Origin: JBMNCR01 sp049366695
GTDB lineage: Bacteria > Bacillota > Clostridia > Eubacteriales > Alkalibacteraceae
Assembly (NCBI GenBank): GCA_049366695.1
Contig: JBMNCR010000012.1
Coordinates: 4,778 to 68,777, forward strand
Direction of reading: 5' to 3'
DNA length: 64,000 bases
Shown here: positions 18,202-27,405 of the stretch, one piece after another
Position numbering within the stretch: the first letter of the stretch is position 1
Layout of the letters: every line of letters begins with the position of its first letter
The notes under the pieces: model-generated
The model's database searches: none
What the model saw: the letters and a program-made list of their open reading frames with translations, nothing else
Told to the model about the DNA's origin: nothing
Program-made: the position numbers and the translations under genes

Positions 18202-19068
18202 ATGGTATTAAGATTAAAAGGAATATTTAAAAAAATAATCGATTATATTGGTATTGCATTTGGAAGTATAATCATGGCATTGGCATTTAATTCATTTTCA
18301 GTGCCCAACAAAATAGCACCAGGTGGATTTAGTGGACTGGCTACAGTAATTTATTATTTCACTAGTTTTCCCATAGGTATAATAACTTTGATTTTAACAT
18401 TGCCACTCTTTTTCATTTCAATTAAACTATTAGGTGCTAAATTTGGAATAAAAAGTTTTTTTGGCACAGTTTTTTTTTCAATATGTATAGATTTTATTGT
18501 TAAAACACCGCCACTTACCAAAGATCTGTTTTTAGCTTCAGTTTTTGGTGGATTATTGCTAGGTATTGGAATGGGGATAATATTTAGATTTGGAGGAACT
18601 ACTGGAGGGACTGATTTATTAGCAACTTTATTGAATAGCTTTTTTACAGATATTTCAATAGGAACGTGGCTGTTAATAATTGATTTTATAGTAGTAATTA
18701 TTGCTGGAGTAGCTTTTAAACAGGTAGAAATAGCGTTATATTCTATATTAACAATTTATATAAATATGCGAATAATTGATTTAATTATAGAAGGGATAAA
18801 TTATGCTAAAGCTTTTTACATTATATCAAAGGATTATGAAAAAATTGCGCATACTATAATAGATGAATTAGATAGAGGAGTTACAATTTTAAAAGGAACT
18901 GGGATGTATACAAAACAGGATACGAATGTAATATTTTGTATTGTTAATAGGTCTCAAATTTATAAAATGAAGGAAATAATTAAATCTATAGATATCAATG
19001 CGTTTGTTATATTAGCCGATGTCCACGAAGTATTGGGCGAAGGTTTTAAAAATATAGATAAAAAATAA
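18202..19068 (+). CDS. YitT family membrane protein
   Basis: A 288-residue protein with about five hydrophobic helices (DUF161 repeats with NKIAPGGFSGLATVIYY and FRFGGTTGGTDLLATLL) and a C-terminal cytosolic DUF2179 domain (from about residue 210; ISKDYEKIAHTIIDEL, then ILKGTGMY). This matches the YitT family, widespread in Firmicutes and of unsettled transport role. An ATG at 18151 is in frame, but AAAGGAG at 18188-18194 fits ATG 18202. The transketolase genes follow 12 bp later. Confidence 0.88.
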   Translation: MVLRLKGIFKKIIDYIGIAFGSIIMALAFNSFSVPNKIAPGGFSGLATVIYYFTSFPIGIITLILTLPLFFISIKLLGAKFGIKSFFGTVFFSICIDFIVKTPPLTKDLFLASVFGGLLLGIGMGIIFRFGGTTGGTDLLATLLNSFFTDISIGTWLLIIDFIVVIIAGVAFKQVEIALYSILTIYINMRIIDLIIEGINYAKAFYIISKDYEKIAHTIIDELDRGVTILKGTGMYTKQDTNVIFCIVNRSQIYKMKEIIKSIDINAFVILADVHEVLGEGFKNIDKK

Positions 19069-19080
19069 GGAGGGCACTAA

Positions 19081-19890
19081 ATGGTAGAATTTAATACTAT
19101 AACTAGTAACATTAGACAAAGCATTATTAAGCAAATATCCAATGCAAAATCTGGTCATCCAGGAGGATCTTTATCAGCAGTAGAAATTTTATCCTTACTG
19201 TTTTTTGAAATAATGAATGTAAATCCTCAAGATGCTAAAAACCCTGATAGGGATAGATTTGTGTTGTCAAAGGGTCATGCGTCACCAGTATTTTATGCAA
19301 CTTTGGCTGAGAGAGGTTTTTTTGAAAAAGAGGAATTATTAACTTTTAGAAAAATCAATAGTAATCTTCAAGGTCATCCTGATATGAAACATACTCCTGG
19401 AGTTGATATGACCTCAGGTTCTCTAGGACAAGGGTTGTCTGCAGCTGCAGGCATGGCTATAGCTGGTAAATTAGATAAAAAAGATTATAAAGTTTATGCT
19501 TTACTTGGTGATGGAGAATTGCAAGAAGGTATGATATGGGAGGCTGCTATGTCAGCAGGACATTATAAACTTGATAATTTAGTAGCTTTTGTAGATAATA
19601 ATGGACTTCAAATCGATGGTAAGATATGTGATGTACTAGGACCAGAGCCTATTGATGCTAAGTTTGAAGCTTTTAATTGGAATGTAATCAAAGTATCAGA
19701 CGGACATAATATTGATGAAATAAGAGAAGGGTTAAAGAAGATAGTAAAAGGAAAACCTAATGTAATAATATGCAAAACAATAAAAGGTAAAGGTGTATCA
19801 TTTATGGAGGATCAAGTGGGTTGGCATGGTTCTGCGCCTAATGAAGAGCAAACAAAACAAGCAATAGAAGAGTTAGGAGGTACGCTATAA
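19081..19890 (+). CDS. Transketolase, N-terminal subunit
   Basis: A 269-residue TPP-binding half of a split transketolase. SGHPGGSLSAVE, KGHASPVFYATL and the TPP/Mg motif GDGELQEGMIWEAAM with later DNNGLQIDG are clear. With the following gene it forms the complete enzyme of the non-oxidative pentose phosphate pathway. The stop overlaps the next ATG (TAATG), so the two subunits are translationally coupled. Split transketolases are common in Clostridia and Archaea. Confidence 0.95.
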   Translation: MVEFNTITSNIRQSIIKQISNAKSGHPGGSLSAVEILSLLFFEIMNVNPQDAKNPDRDRFVLSKGHASPVFYATLAERGFFEKEELLTFRKINSNLQGHPDMKHTPGVDMTSGSLGQGLSAAAGMAIAGKLDKKDYKVYALLGDGELQEGMIWEAAMSAGHYKLDNLVAFVDNNGLQIDGKICDVLGPEPIDAKFEAFNWNVIKVSDGHNIDEIREGLKKIVKGKPNVIICKTIKGKGVSFMEDQVGWHGSAPNEEQTKQAIEELGGTL

Positions 19891-20828
19891 TGACTAATCA
19901 AATAGCTACAAGAGTAGCATATGGTAATGCATTAGCTGAATTAGGAAAAACAAATAAAGATATAGTTGTACTTGATGCAGACTTATCAAAATCTACAAAT
20001 ACAGCTACATTTGGCAAAGTATTTCCAGAGAGACACTTTAACTGTGGAATAGCTGAACAAAACCTTCTGGGTGTTGCTGCAGGATTAGCAGCTGCAGGGA
20101 AAATACCTTTTGCTTCAACATTTGCAGTATTTGGTGCTGGTAGAGCATTTGAAATAATTAGAAACTCTATATGTTATCCTAAGTTAAATGTTAAAGTTGC
20201 TGTTACACATTCTGGATTAACTGTAGGAGAAGATGGTGCTACACACCAGTCAATTGAAGATATAGCAATTATGCGTTCGTTGCCAAATATGACAGTGCTT
20301 TGCCCAGCAGATGCTGTTGAAACTGACAAGATGATAAAAGCTGTAGTTGAGTATAATGGGCCGGTTTATATTAGATTAGGAAGACCAAATTTACCAGTAA
20401 TACTAAATGAAGATTATAAATTTGAAATTGGTAAATCTGTTCAGTTAGCCGATGGTAAAGACGTAACTATTATAGCTATTGGAATAATGGTAGCTGAAGC
20501 AATTAAAGCTAAAGAAGAGTTAGAAAAACAGGGAATTGCAGCTAGGGTAATTAACATGAGCTCTATTAAACCATTGGATGAAGAAGCAGTAATAAATGCT
20601 GCAAAAGATACAGGTGCTATCGTAACTGCTGAAGAACACAGTATAATAGGTGGACTTGGTAGTGCTGTGGCAGATGTATTAGTAAAAGACATTTATGCGC
20701 CATTAGAGAAAGTTGGTGTTAAAGATACATTTGGAGAATCAGGAACCCCAGCGGAACTTCTTAAAAAATATGGATTGACCTCAAAGGAAATTGTAGAAGC
20801 AGCAAAAAAATCTATATCAAGAAAATAA
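19890..20828 (+). CDS. Transketolase, C-terminal subunit
   Basis: A 312-residue pyrimidine-binding and C-terminal half of split transketolase. FNCGIAEQNLLGVAAGLAAA holds the catalytic Glu that activates TPP, and GATHQSIEDIAIMRSLPN is family-typical. The C-terminal domain contains AEEHSIIGGLGSAVADVL. Start by TAATG overlap with the first subunit. DXS shares this fold, but the split form and the pairing with the N-subunit fit transketolase. Confidence 0.95.
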   Translation: MTNQIATRVAYGNALAELGKTNKDIVVLDADLSKSTNTATFGKVFPERHFNCGIAEQNLLGVAAGLAAAGKIPFASTFAVFGAGRAFEIIRNSICYPKLNVKVAVTHSGLTVGEDGATHQSIEDIAIMRSLPNMTVLCPADAVETDKMIKAVVEYNGPVYIRLGRPNLPVILNEDYKFEIGKSVQLADGKDVTIIAIGIMVAEAIKAKEELEKQGIAARVINMSSIKPLDEEAVINAAKDTGAIVTAEEHSIIGGLGSAVADVLVKDIYAPLEKVGVKDTFGESGTPAELLKKYGLTSKEIVEAAKKSISRK

Positions 20829-20832
20829 AAAC

Positions 20833-21022
20833 AATGGATGGATTTACACATCCATTGAGGTTGTTGAAATACTTAACAAACTGAGAGTTTTGAAAAAACT
20901 GAACTTCAAGTCGTGTCTGAAATGGAGCGTATAGCTCTCATAAGTGATTATCACAGTGAAGGCATCAACTCAGAGATTAGGACTTTTTCAAAAGTCTGAA
21001 AGGATGGGTTTACCCATCCTTT
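20833..21022. repeat. Twin-hairpin element after the transketolase operon
   Basis: Two near-identical hairpins, AATGGATG-GATTTACA-CATCCATT (20833-20856) and AAAGGATGGG-TTTA-CCCATCCTTT (20999-21021), enclose about 140 bp. The enclosed part carries imperfect inverted ends around TTTTGAAAAA (near 20885) and TTTTTCAAAA (near 20984). The second hairpin is T-rich at its 3' side and can terminate transcription. The enclosed piece resembles a small non-coding mobile element or structured RNA. No protein is encoded. Confidence 0.45.
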
Positions 21023-21054
21023 ATTATTAAGAATAAAAAAGGATAAATATATCA

Positions 21055-21726
21055 ATGAGTAAAAAGAAAACCATTACATTTTTTATTATAATTCTGATAT
21101 GTATATTTTTTGTTGTATATGCATCCAATAGTGGGCAATTAGCTGATATTTCGAATAAGTTGAAATCTGTTGAAGGATTAAAAAATTATTTATTATCATT
21201 TGGTTTATTAACTCCGATAATATTTTTTGTAATTCAAACTCTTCAAGTGGTTATTGCTCCCATTCCGGGGAATATTACTGGACTTGTAAGTGGAGGATTA
21301 TTTGGAATATTTTTTGGTTTTATACTTAGTGGTTCTGCTATAATACTTGGTTCAACAATTGATTTTTATTTAGCTCGTAGATATGGAAAGCCCCTTGTAA
21401 AAAGAATAATAAAAGAATCAACCCTTGAAAAATATGAAAAAAAAAGTCATGGAAGGTTTGGGAAAGGTTTATTTGTTGTTTTTTTGATTCCTTTTGTTCC
21501 TGACGATATATTGTGTTTTATTGCAGGATTATCAAAAATGGATTATAAATTGTTTTTTATTATGTTACTATTAGGAAGAATGCCGGGAACATTAATAACT
21601 GTTTTAATTGGAGCAGGATCAATAAATAATGATTATAAAACTATTGGAATATCATTGACAATATACATAATACTTATATTTATAATGTTTAAGTATAACA
21701 GTAAATTTAAAGATTTAATTGAATGA
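21055..21726 (+). CDS. TVP38/TMEM64 (DedA-like, VTT domain) membrane protein
   Basis: A 223-residue protein with an N-terminal helix, then the VTT/SNARE-associated domain: APIPGNITGLVSGGLFGIFF, LGSTIDFYLARRYGKPLV and FVPDDILCFIAGLSKM, then further helices. The family includes lipid scramblase-like and undecaprenyl-phosphate related transporters; this member's role is unknown. Stands alone between the transketolase genes and pyrG. The ribosome binding site is weak (AAAGGATAAAT). Confidence 0.82.
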   Translation: MSKKKTITFFIIILICIFFVVYASNSGQLADISNKLKSVEGLKNYLLSFGLLTPIIFFVIQTLQVVIAPIPGNITGLVSGGLFGIFFGFILSGSAIILGSTIDFYLARRYGKPLVKRIIKESTLEKYEKKSHGRFGKGLFVVFLIPFVPDDILCFIAGLSKMDYKLFFIMLLLGRMPGTLITVLIGAGSINNDYKTIGISLTIYIILIFIMFKYNSKFKDLIE

Positions 21727-21818
21727 TAGAAAATTTAATTATATAATTATTGACATGATTAGAATTTATCTTTAAAATATATGAGTTGTGTATTAGGAAT
21801 TTATTATGGAGGTTTTAG

Positions 21819-23420
21819 ATGAGTATCAAATATATTTTTGTAACTGGTGGAGTTGTTTCTTCTTTAGGTAAGGGTATAACAGCAGCATCTTTAGGAAGAT
21901 TGTTAAAAGATAGAGGTTTAAAAGTATCTGTTCAAAAATTTGATCCGTACATTAATTATGATCCTGGAACTATGAGTCCTTATCAGCATGGAGAAGTTTT
22001 TGTTACAGACGATGGAGCGGAAACAGATTTAGATTTAGGTCATTATGAAAGATTTATTGATGATAACTTATCTAAATGGAGTAATGTAACTACAGGTAAA
22101 ATATATTGGTCTGTTATTTCTAAAGAAAGAAAAGGTGATTATTTAGGTGGGACTGTACAAGTAATCCCGCATATTACTAATGAAATAAAAGAAAGTATAT
22201 TAAGAGTAGGGCAAGAATCATCTCCAGATGTGGTAATAACTGAAATTGGTGGAACAGTTGGGGATATTGAAAGTTTACCCTTTTTAGAAGCTATTAGGCA
22301 GCTGCAGAATGATTTAGGACATAGTAACGTAATATTTATACATGTTACTTTACTACCTTATTTAAGTAAAGCTGGAGAGTTGAAAACTAAACCAACTCAA
22401 CATAGTGTAAAAGAATTACGTAGTCTGGGAATACAGCCAGATATAATTATACTTAGGTCTGAGAAAGAAATAAATGAATCAATAAAAGAGAAGATTAGCT
22501 TGTTTTGTAATATAGAGTCTAAAGCAGTGATCCAAAATAGAGATGCTTCAGAATTATACGAGGTACCTCTGTTGCTAGAAAAAGAAGGTCTTGCTGAATT
22601 AGTTTGCGAAAAATTATCAATAAAATGTAATGAAGTAAATTTAACAGATTGGATTACAATGGTTGAAAAATCTAAGAGTCTAAAAGATAAAGTGAAAATT
22701 GCTCTTGTAGGAAAATATGTTGAATTACATGATGCATATTTATCAGTTGCAGAAGCTTTAAAACATGGAGGTATAGCAAACGATTGTGAAGTCGAGATTA
22801 AATGGGTACACTCTGAGGAAATCAATGAAGAAAATGTTAAGAACTTTTTTGATGGTATTAATGGCATAATTGTACCAGGTGGTTTTGGACATAGAGGAGT
22901 AGAAGGGAAAATATTAGCTGCAAAATATGCAAGGATAAATAAAGTGCCGTATTTAGGATTGTGTTTAGGTTTGCAAATAGCTGTAATAGAATTTGCTAGA
23001 AATGTAGTAGGATTAAAAGGAGCTCATAGTTCTGAATTAGATTCAAATACACCATATCCTGTAATAGATATTATGCCTGAGCAAAAAGAAATAGATAATA
23101 AAGGTGGTACAATGAGATTGGGATTGTATCCATGTAAAATAAAAGAAGGTACAAAAGCATATGAAGCTTATAATGAAGAATTGATTAATGAAAGACATAG
23201 ACATAGATATGAAGTAAATAACATATTTAGAAGTGATTTAGAGGAAAAAGGGATGATCATTAGTGGTGTTTCTCCAGATAGAGTATTAGTAGAAATGATA
23301 GAATTAAAAAATCATCCATGGTATGTAGCTACACAAGCACATCCTGAATTTAAATCAAGACCAAATAAAGCACATCCTTTGTTTAGGGAATTTATTAAAG
23401 TAGCAAAGTTGCAAAAATAG
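21819..23420 (+). CDS. pyrG: CTP synthase
   Basis: A 533-residue CTP synthase, making CTP from UTP with glutamine. The N-terminal synthetase domain starts IFVTGGVVSSLGKGITAAS (P-loop-like) and includes FDPYINYDPGTMSP; the C-terminal class I glutamine amidotransferase has its nucleophile in YLGLCLGLQ and His/Glu in QAHPEFKS. Length is normal. AGGAGG-like site (GGAGGT) precedes the ATG. A strong terminator follows. Confidence 0.97.
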   Translation: MSIKYIFVTGGVVSSLGKGITAASLGRLLKDRGLKVSVQKFDPYINYDPGTMSPYQHGEVFVTDDGAETDLDLGHYERFIDDNLSKWSNVTTGKIYWSVISKERKGDYLGGTVQVIPHITNEIKESILRVGQESSPDVVITEIGGTVGDIESLPFLEAIRQLQNDLGHSNVIFIHVTLLPYLSKAGELKTKPTQHSVKELRSLGIQPDIIILRSEKEINESIKEKISLFCNIESKAVIQNRDASELYEVPLLLEKEGLAELVCEKLSIKCNEVNLTDWITMVEKSKSLKDKVKIALVGKYVELHDAYLSVAEALKHGGIANDCEVEIKWVHSEEINEENVKNFFDGINGIIVPGGFGHRGVEGKILAAKYARINKVPYLGLCLGLQIAVIEFARNVVGLKGAHSSELDSNTPYPVIDIMPEQKEIDNKGGTMRLGLYPCKIKEGTKAYEAYNEELINERHRHRYEVNNIFRSDLEEKGMIISGVSPDRVLVEMIELKNHPWYVATQAHPEFKSRPNKAHPLFREFIKVAKLQK

Positions 23421-23422
23421 TG

Positions 23423-23451
23423 AAAACACCTCAATCTTGAGGTGTTTTTTT
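23423..23451 (+). terminator. Intrinsic terminator of pyrG
   Basis: AAACACCTCAA pairs with TTGAGGTGTTT around a tetranucleotide-type loop, followed by a run of T. Confidence 0.92.
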
Positions 23452-23493
23452 ACATTCATGAATAATAATAAAAAGGAAAAAACAATACAAAAT

Positions 23494-23651
23494 TGTGGAT
23501 AAATCAATGTTTTATTGTTGGTAATGTGGATAAGTCGGTGAATAACTCCATGTATTTGTGGAAAAGACATTATATTGTATATAAAATCATTAAGGTATAC
23601 TAAAGTTATTAACAAGAACTTAATATTATTAATTGTTGATTATGTGGATAA
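23494..23651. promoter_or_regulatory. DnaA-box cluster in the pyrG-rho gap
   Basis: Three perfect DnaA boxes in the same orientation, TGTGGATAA at 23494-23502, 23525-23533 and 23643-23651. One-mismatch boxes lie at 23557-23565 (TGTGGAAAA) and 23606-23614 (TTATTAACA). The flanking DNA is very AT-rich. Such a cluster binds DnaA, either as part of an origin or as a regulatory/titration site. dnaA is not in the window. Confidence 0.6.
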
Positions 23652-23836
23652 AAGAATTAATAATTACAACATATACAAGATGAAAAAAAAGTAGTTTATT
23701 TTTGTATGAAAGTTGGAGTTATAGTATTTTTTTTGTTTAAGATATTGTTTAATGTCTGTAAAATGTTATTATGTGATATAATAATATTAATAAAACAATT
23801 TATATATCAATATATTAAAAAAGTGTATAATTTTTA

Positions 23837-23864
23837 TTGACAACAAAAATATTTTTGATATATT
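23837..23864 (+). promoter_or_regulatory. Probable rho promoter with long leader
   Basis: TTGACA at 23837-23842 and TATATT at 23859-23864, 16 bp apart. The leader to the rho start is about 175 nt, in keeping with the known autoregulation of rho in other bacteria; no specific structure was recognised in it. Confidence 0.5.
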
Positions 23865-24044
23865 ATAATAGAAATGTCATTTAAATATTCTAATTCAGAA
23901 TGACTTCTCGTTTTAAATTCGTCTATTTTGGTTAACATATGTACTGTATATAATAATGAGATATTATTTTTATTTATAAATTAAATTGTCTTTCTTCAGT
24001 CCGAGTAATAAATTTAAAATTAAATAAATATTGGAGGTGCTTAC

Positions 24045-25631
24045 TTGAATAATGAAAACATTGACAGCATGACGGTTTTGCAATTAAGAAATAAAGCGAA
24101 AGAATTAGGTATAAGTAATATTACTAAGTATAAGAAACAAGAACTTATAGAAGAAATACAAAAAAAATTATCTAAAAAGGAAGAAACAAATTCTAAATAT
24201 TCTAAACTTAAAGACAATATACATGATGCTTTTGATCTAAAAGGGAATCTACAAATTTTACCTGAAGGATTCGGATTTTTAAAAAATGATTCAATGGTCT
24301 CACCTGATGAATACGTTTATGTCTCAGCTTCACAGATTCAAAAATTTAAATTAGAGTCAGGCAACGAAATAAAAGGCAAGGTTAGAAGCCCAAAATCTGG
24401 AGAAAAATATTTTGCTATGCTCTATGTAGAGAGTGTTAACGGCAAAAATACTAGTGAGATACTTAAAGAAGAAGAAAATCTTATGAGTAATCCTGACAAG
24501 AAAGACATGACTAGATATAGTAGATCACAACTAGGTATATTAGATATAAATCCTGATGGATTTGGTTTTTTAAGAACTAATAATTACTTATCTGGAGAAA
24601 ATGATATTTATGTTTCTCCTTCTCAAATAAGAAGATTCAGATTAAGGACAGGGGATAAAATAGTAGGAAAAATTAGAATACCTAATGAAGGAGAAAAATT
24701 TGACGCTTTATTATATGTTGAGACAGTAAATGGTGATATACCTGAAAAAGTAGTTAATAGACCAAACTTTGAAAAGCTTATTCCTATTTTCCCAGACCAG
24801 CGTATCAAGTTAGAAACTAGTAGTAAAGTTAATTCTACAAGAATAATTGATTTATTTGCTCCAGTTGGAAAAGGTCAGAGAGGGATGATTGTAGCTGCTC
24901 CTAAAGCTGGTAAAACAATCTTATTAAAACAGATAGCAAATTCCATATCTAAAAATCATCCGGAAGTAGAACTTATAGTACTATTGATAGATGAAAGACC
25001 TGAAGAAGTAACAGATATGATAAGGTCAATTAAAGGTGATGTGGTATTTTCTACATTTGATCAATTGCCATCAAACCATATAAAAGTAGCGGAAATTGTT
25101 TTAGAAAGAGGAAAAAGGCTTGTTGAACAAGGAAAAGATGTTGTAATTCTAATGGATAGTTTAACAAGATTTGCTAGAGGAAATAATTTAGTAGTTCCAC
25201 CTTCTGGAAGGACTTTGACAGGAGGGCTTGATCCAGAAGCATTATATTTACCTAAAAAATTCTTTGGCGCAGCTAGAAATATTGAAGATGGAGGTAGTTT
25301 AACCATATTATCTACAGCTTTAATAGACACAGGAAGTAGAATGGATGATGTTATATTTGAGGAGTTTAAAGGAACGGGTAACATGGAGTTGCATTTAGAT
25401 AGAAGTTTAGCTGAGAAAAGAATATTTCCTGCTATTGATATATATAAATCTGGGACAAGAAGAGAAGATAAATTGTTAAATGCAGATGAATTAAGACTAG
25501 TATTTGGTATACGTAAATTATTTAGTAATTCGTCAAATGCGGATATAACGGAAAAAATAATAGATACTTTATCTAAAACAAAGAGTAATAAAGATTTTAT
25601 AAACTTTTTTATTTCTAAATACAATTTGTAA
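24045..25631 (+). CDS. rho: Transcription termination factor Rho with duplicated RNA-binding domain
   Basis: A 528-residue Rho, about 100 longer than usual. Residues 9-45 form the Rho N-terminal helical domain. Two copies of the cold-shock-like RNA-binding domain follow: residues 69-133 (LPEGFGFLK) and 166-230 (NPDGFGFLR), which align without gaps over 65 residues at 34 identities. The ATPase core has Walker A APKAGKT (285-291), LLIDERPEEV, the Q-loop/R-loop region SLTRFARGNN and GTGNMEL. The start is TTG after GGAGGTG. It terminates transcripts by RNA translocation. Confidence 0.95.
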   Translation: MNNENIDSMTVLQLRNKAKELGISNITKYKKQELIEEIQKKLSKKEETNSKYSKLKDNIHDAFDLKGNLQILPEGFGFLKNDSMVSPDEYVYVSASQIQKFKLESGNEIKGKVRSPKSGEKYFAMLYVESVNGKNTSEILKEEENLMSNPDKKDMTRYSRSQLGILDINPDGFGFLRTNNYLSGENDIYVSPSQIRRFRLRTGDKIVGKIRIPNEGEKFDALLYVETVNGDIPEKVVNRPNFEKLIPIFPDQRIKLETSSKVNSTRIIDLFAPVGKGQRGMIVAAPKAGKTILLKQIANSISKNHPEVELIVLLIDERPEEVTDMIRSIKGDVVFSTFDQLPSNHIKVAEIVLERGKRLVEQGKDVVILMDSLTRFARGNNLVVPPSGRTLTGGLDPEALYLPKKFFGAARNIEDGGSLTILSTALIDTGSRMDDVIFEEFKGTGNMELHLDRSLAEKRIFPAIDIYKSGTRREDKLLNADELRLVFGIRKLFSNSSNADITEKIIDTLSKTKSNKDFINFFISKYNL

Positions 25632-25733
25632 AAAGTATTTGCTATGTAGAGAAAAAAGTGATAGAATAATTAAGCGTTTAATATGTGAAAATATATATAT
25701 GATATAATTATTGTTAGGAAAGAGGTGAATGCA

Positions 25734-25946
25734 ATGAAGGAAGGAATTCATCCAAATTATAAGAAGTCTATTGTAAAATGTGCTTGTGGGAATACCTTTG
25801 AAACAGGTTCTATAAAAGAAGAATTAAAGGTGGAAATTTGTTCTGCTTGTCACCCTTTCTTTACTGGAAAGCAAAAGCTAATAGATACAGGCGGTAGAGT
25901 AGATAGATTTAAGAAAAAATATGGCATAAAAGATGATGAAGAATAA
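25734..25946 (+). CDS. rpmE: 50S ribosomal protein L31, zinc type
   Basis: A 70-residue L31 with the four zinc-binding cysteines of the C+ form (CACG and CSAC) and the conserved C-terminal HPFFTGKQKLIDTGGRVDRF. Start at ATG 25734 after AGAGGTG; an upstream in-frame GTG (25725) overlaps the ribosome binding site and is rejected. Follows rho, as in many Firmicutes, and ends in a strong terminator. Confidence 0.96.
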   Translation: MKEGIHPNYKKSIVKCACGNTFETGSIKEELKVEICSACHPFFTGKQKLIDTGGRVDRFKKKYGIKDDEE

Positions 25947-25972
25947 ATCAGTTGCATAGCAACTGATTTTTT
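25946..25972 (+). terminator. Intrinsic terminator of rpmE
   Basis: AATCAGTTGC pairs perfectly with GCAACTGATT around ATA, followed by six T. Confidence 0.92.
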
Positions 25973-26008
25973 ATGTATAGAATATCTAAGATAACTATGA
26001 TTGATTAG

Positions 26009-26095
26009 TTAAGGTAATGGTGTATATTCGAACCTAAGTCTAAACTCCTTGGACCTCCATGGTGATGCATTTTCGTATATGCGTAATTACCTTAA
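26009..26095. other. Structured intergenic inverted repeat between rpmE and prmC
   Basis: TTAAGGTAAT at 26009-26018 is repeated inverted as ATTACCTTAA at 26086-26095; GTGTATA near 26020 can extend the pairing to TATATGC. The interior contains the palindrome-rich CCTTGGACCTCCATGG. It could be a small structured RNA, leader or mobile repeat; no family is recognised. Confidence 0.4.
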
Positions 26096-26208
26096 GTAAG
26101 TTAGTTTATTAGAAGTATTAAAAGTGAACTATTTGTAAAATTTCAGGGTACTGAACTTGTTTTAAAAGTATTATTTTTGTTAATTAATGCAAATAAGGAG
26201 GGATTACT

Positions 26209-27087
26209 TTGACTTCAATATTTGATGTATTAGTTAAAGCTACACAAATAATTAAAAAGAACAGCATTCCAACACCCAGATTAGATTGTGAAGTGATATT
26301 ATCATATCTATTAGGAGTAGATCGTTCATACTTGATAATCAATAGTAATGAAAAACTTAATGAGGTAACTATTAATAAATTTAATAAGTTGATTTTGAGA
26401 AGATTAAATGGTGAACCAGTAGCATATATTGTCGAGAATCAAGAATTTATGGGGTTGAATTATTATGTAAATAAGAATGTGTTAATACCTAGGCCCGATA
26501 CTGAGATATTAGTAGAATATGTTATTAAGTACTGTAATAATATGCAAAAAGAGCATATAAACATATTAGATATTGGCACAGGAAGTGGAGCAATAGGGTT
26601 ATCAATTGCCAAGTATATTCACAAAAGCAAAGTGACTTTATCAGATATTTCAAATAATGCATTAAAAATTGCAAAAATAAATGCTAATAATATTGGAGTA
26701 TCAAAACAAGTTAATTACTGTCAAAGTGATTGTTTAGATACATTAGTGAAAGGAAAATACGATATTATTATATCTAATCCTCCGTATATACCTACCAATG
26801 AAATAAGCTATTTACAGAAAGAAGTAAAAGAATATGAACCACAAATTGCTCTAGATGGAGGGGATGATGGTTTGTTATATTATAGAAAAATTATTAAACA
26901 ATCGAAAGAATATCTATGTAAAAACGCCCTGGTTATTTTTGAGATAGGGTATAATCAGAGTATTGAAGTAATGAAGCTATTAAATAATGCAGGATATAAA
27001 AACATACAAAAAATAAAAGATCTTGGATTAAATGATAGGGTTGTAAGGGCAAATGCAGGGACATTAGAAAATAATAAACGCGTTTAA
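26209..27087 (+). CDS. prmC: Peptide chain release factor N5-glutamine methyltransferase
   Basis: A 292-residue SAM-dependent methyltransferase that methylates the GGQ glutamine of release factors. It has the PrmC N-terminal helical domain (SYLLGVDRSYL), the anchor NQEFMGLNYYVNKNVLIPRP, SAM motif I DIGTGSGAIGLS and the catalytic NPPYIP. The start is TTG after AAGGAGG. In most Firmicutes prfA is directly adjacent, but here no prfA is found next to it. Confidence 0.95.
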   Translation: MTSIFDVLVKATQIIKKNSIPTPRLDCEVILSYLLGVDRSYLIINSNEKLNEVTINKFNKLILRRLNGEPVAYIVENQEFMGLNYYVNKNVLIPRPDTEILVEYVIKYCNNMQKEHINILDIGTGSGAIGLSIAKYIHKSKVTLSDISNNALKIAKINANNIGVSKQVNYCQSDCLDTLVKGKYDIIISNPPYIPTNEISYLQKEVKEYEPQIALDGGDDGLLYYRKIIKQSKEYLCKNALVIFEIGYNQSIEVMKLLNNAGYKNIQKIKDLGLNDRVVRANAGTLENNKRV

Positions 27088-27405
27088 GCTAACATTAAAC
27101 AAAAGAAGAAAAAGAGAATCTAAATGATAGGAACTTGATGTGTTCATGCATCCGATAATCTTTGATTTTTTATTTTTTTAATTAGGAGAATCAAATGTTT
27201 GCTAATCTATTAAAAACTGTTGTATATGTAATATATTATTTTATTAATTATAGCTTTGTGAAAATTAGTAGAATCCTATGATGAGAAAAATTAATTTTAC
27301 TGGGCAAAGGGTAGGGATGGCTATTGTTGTTACAATTTATTTATGATCGAAAGTTTGCATTTTTATGTTGACATTTATAAAAGTACAAGTTTTACACATT
27401 TAATT
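27088..27405. repeat. Gap holding a small inverted copy of transposase DNA
   Basis: No gene is seen. Bases 27268-27290 (GTAGAATCCTATGATGAG plus five A) are a perfect 23-bp inverted match to 28646-28668, which lies inside the decayed transposase on the other side of the TetR gene. The rest is AT-rich and unrecognised. Confidence 0.55.

Noticed and set aside
23452..24044. Chromosomal origin oriC
   Set aside because: DnaA boxes are clear, but dnaA, dnaN and rpmH are absent, so an origin is not claimed; it is listed as a DnaA-box cluster.
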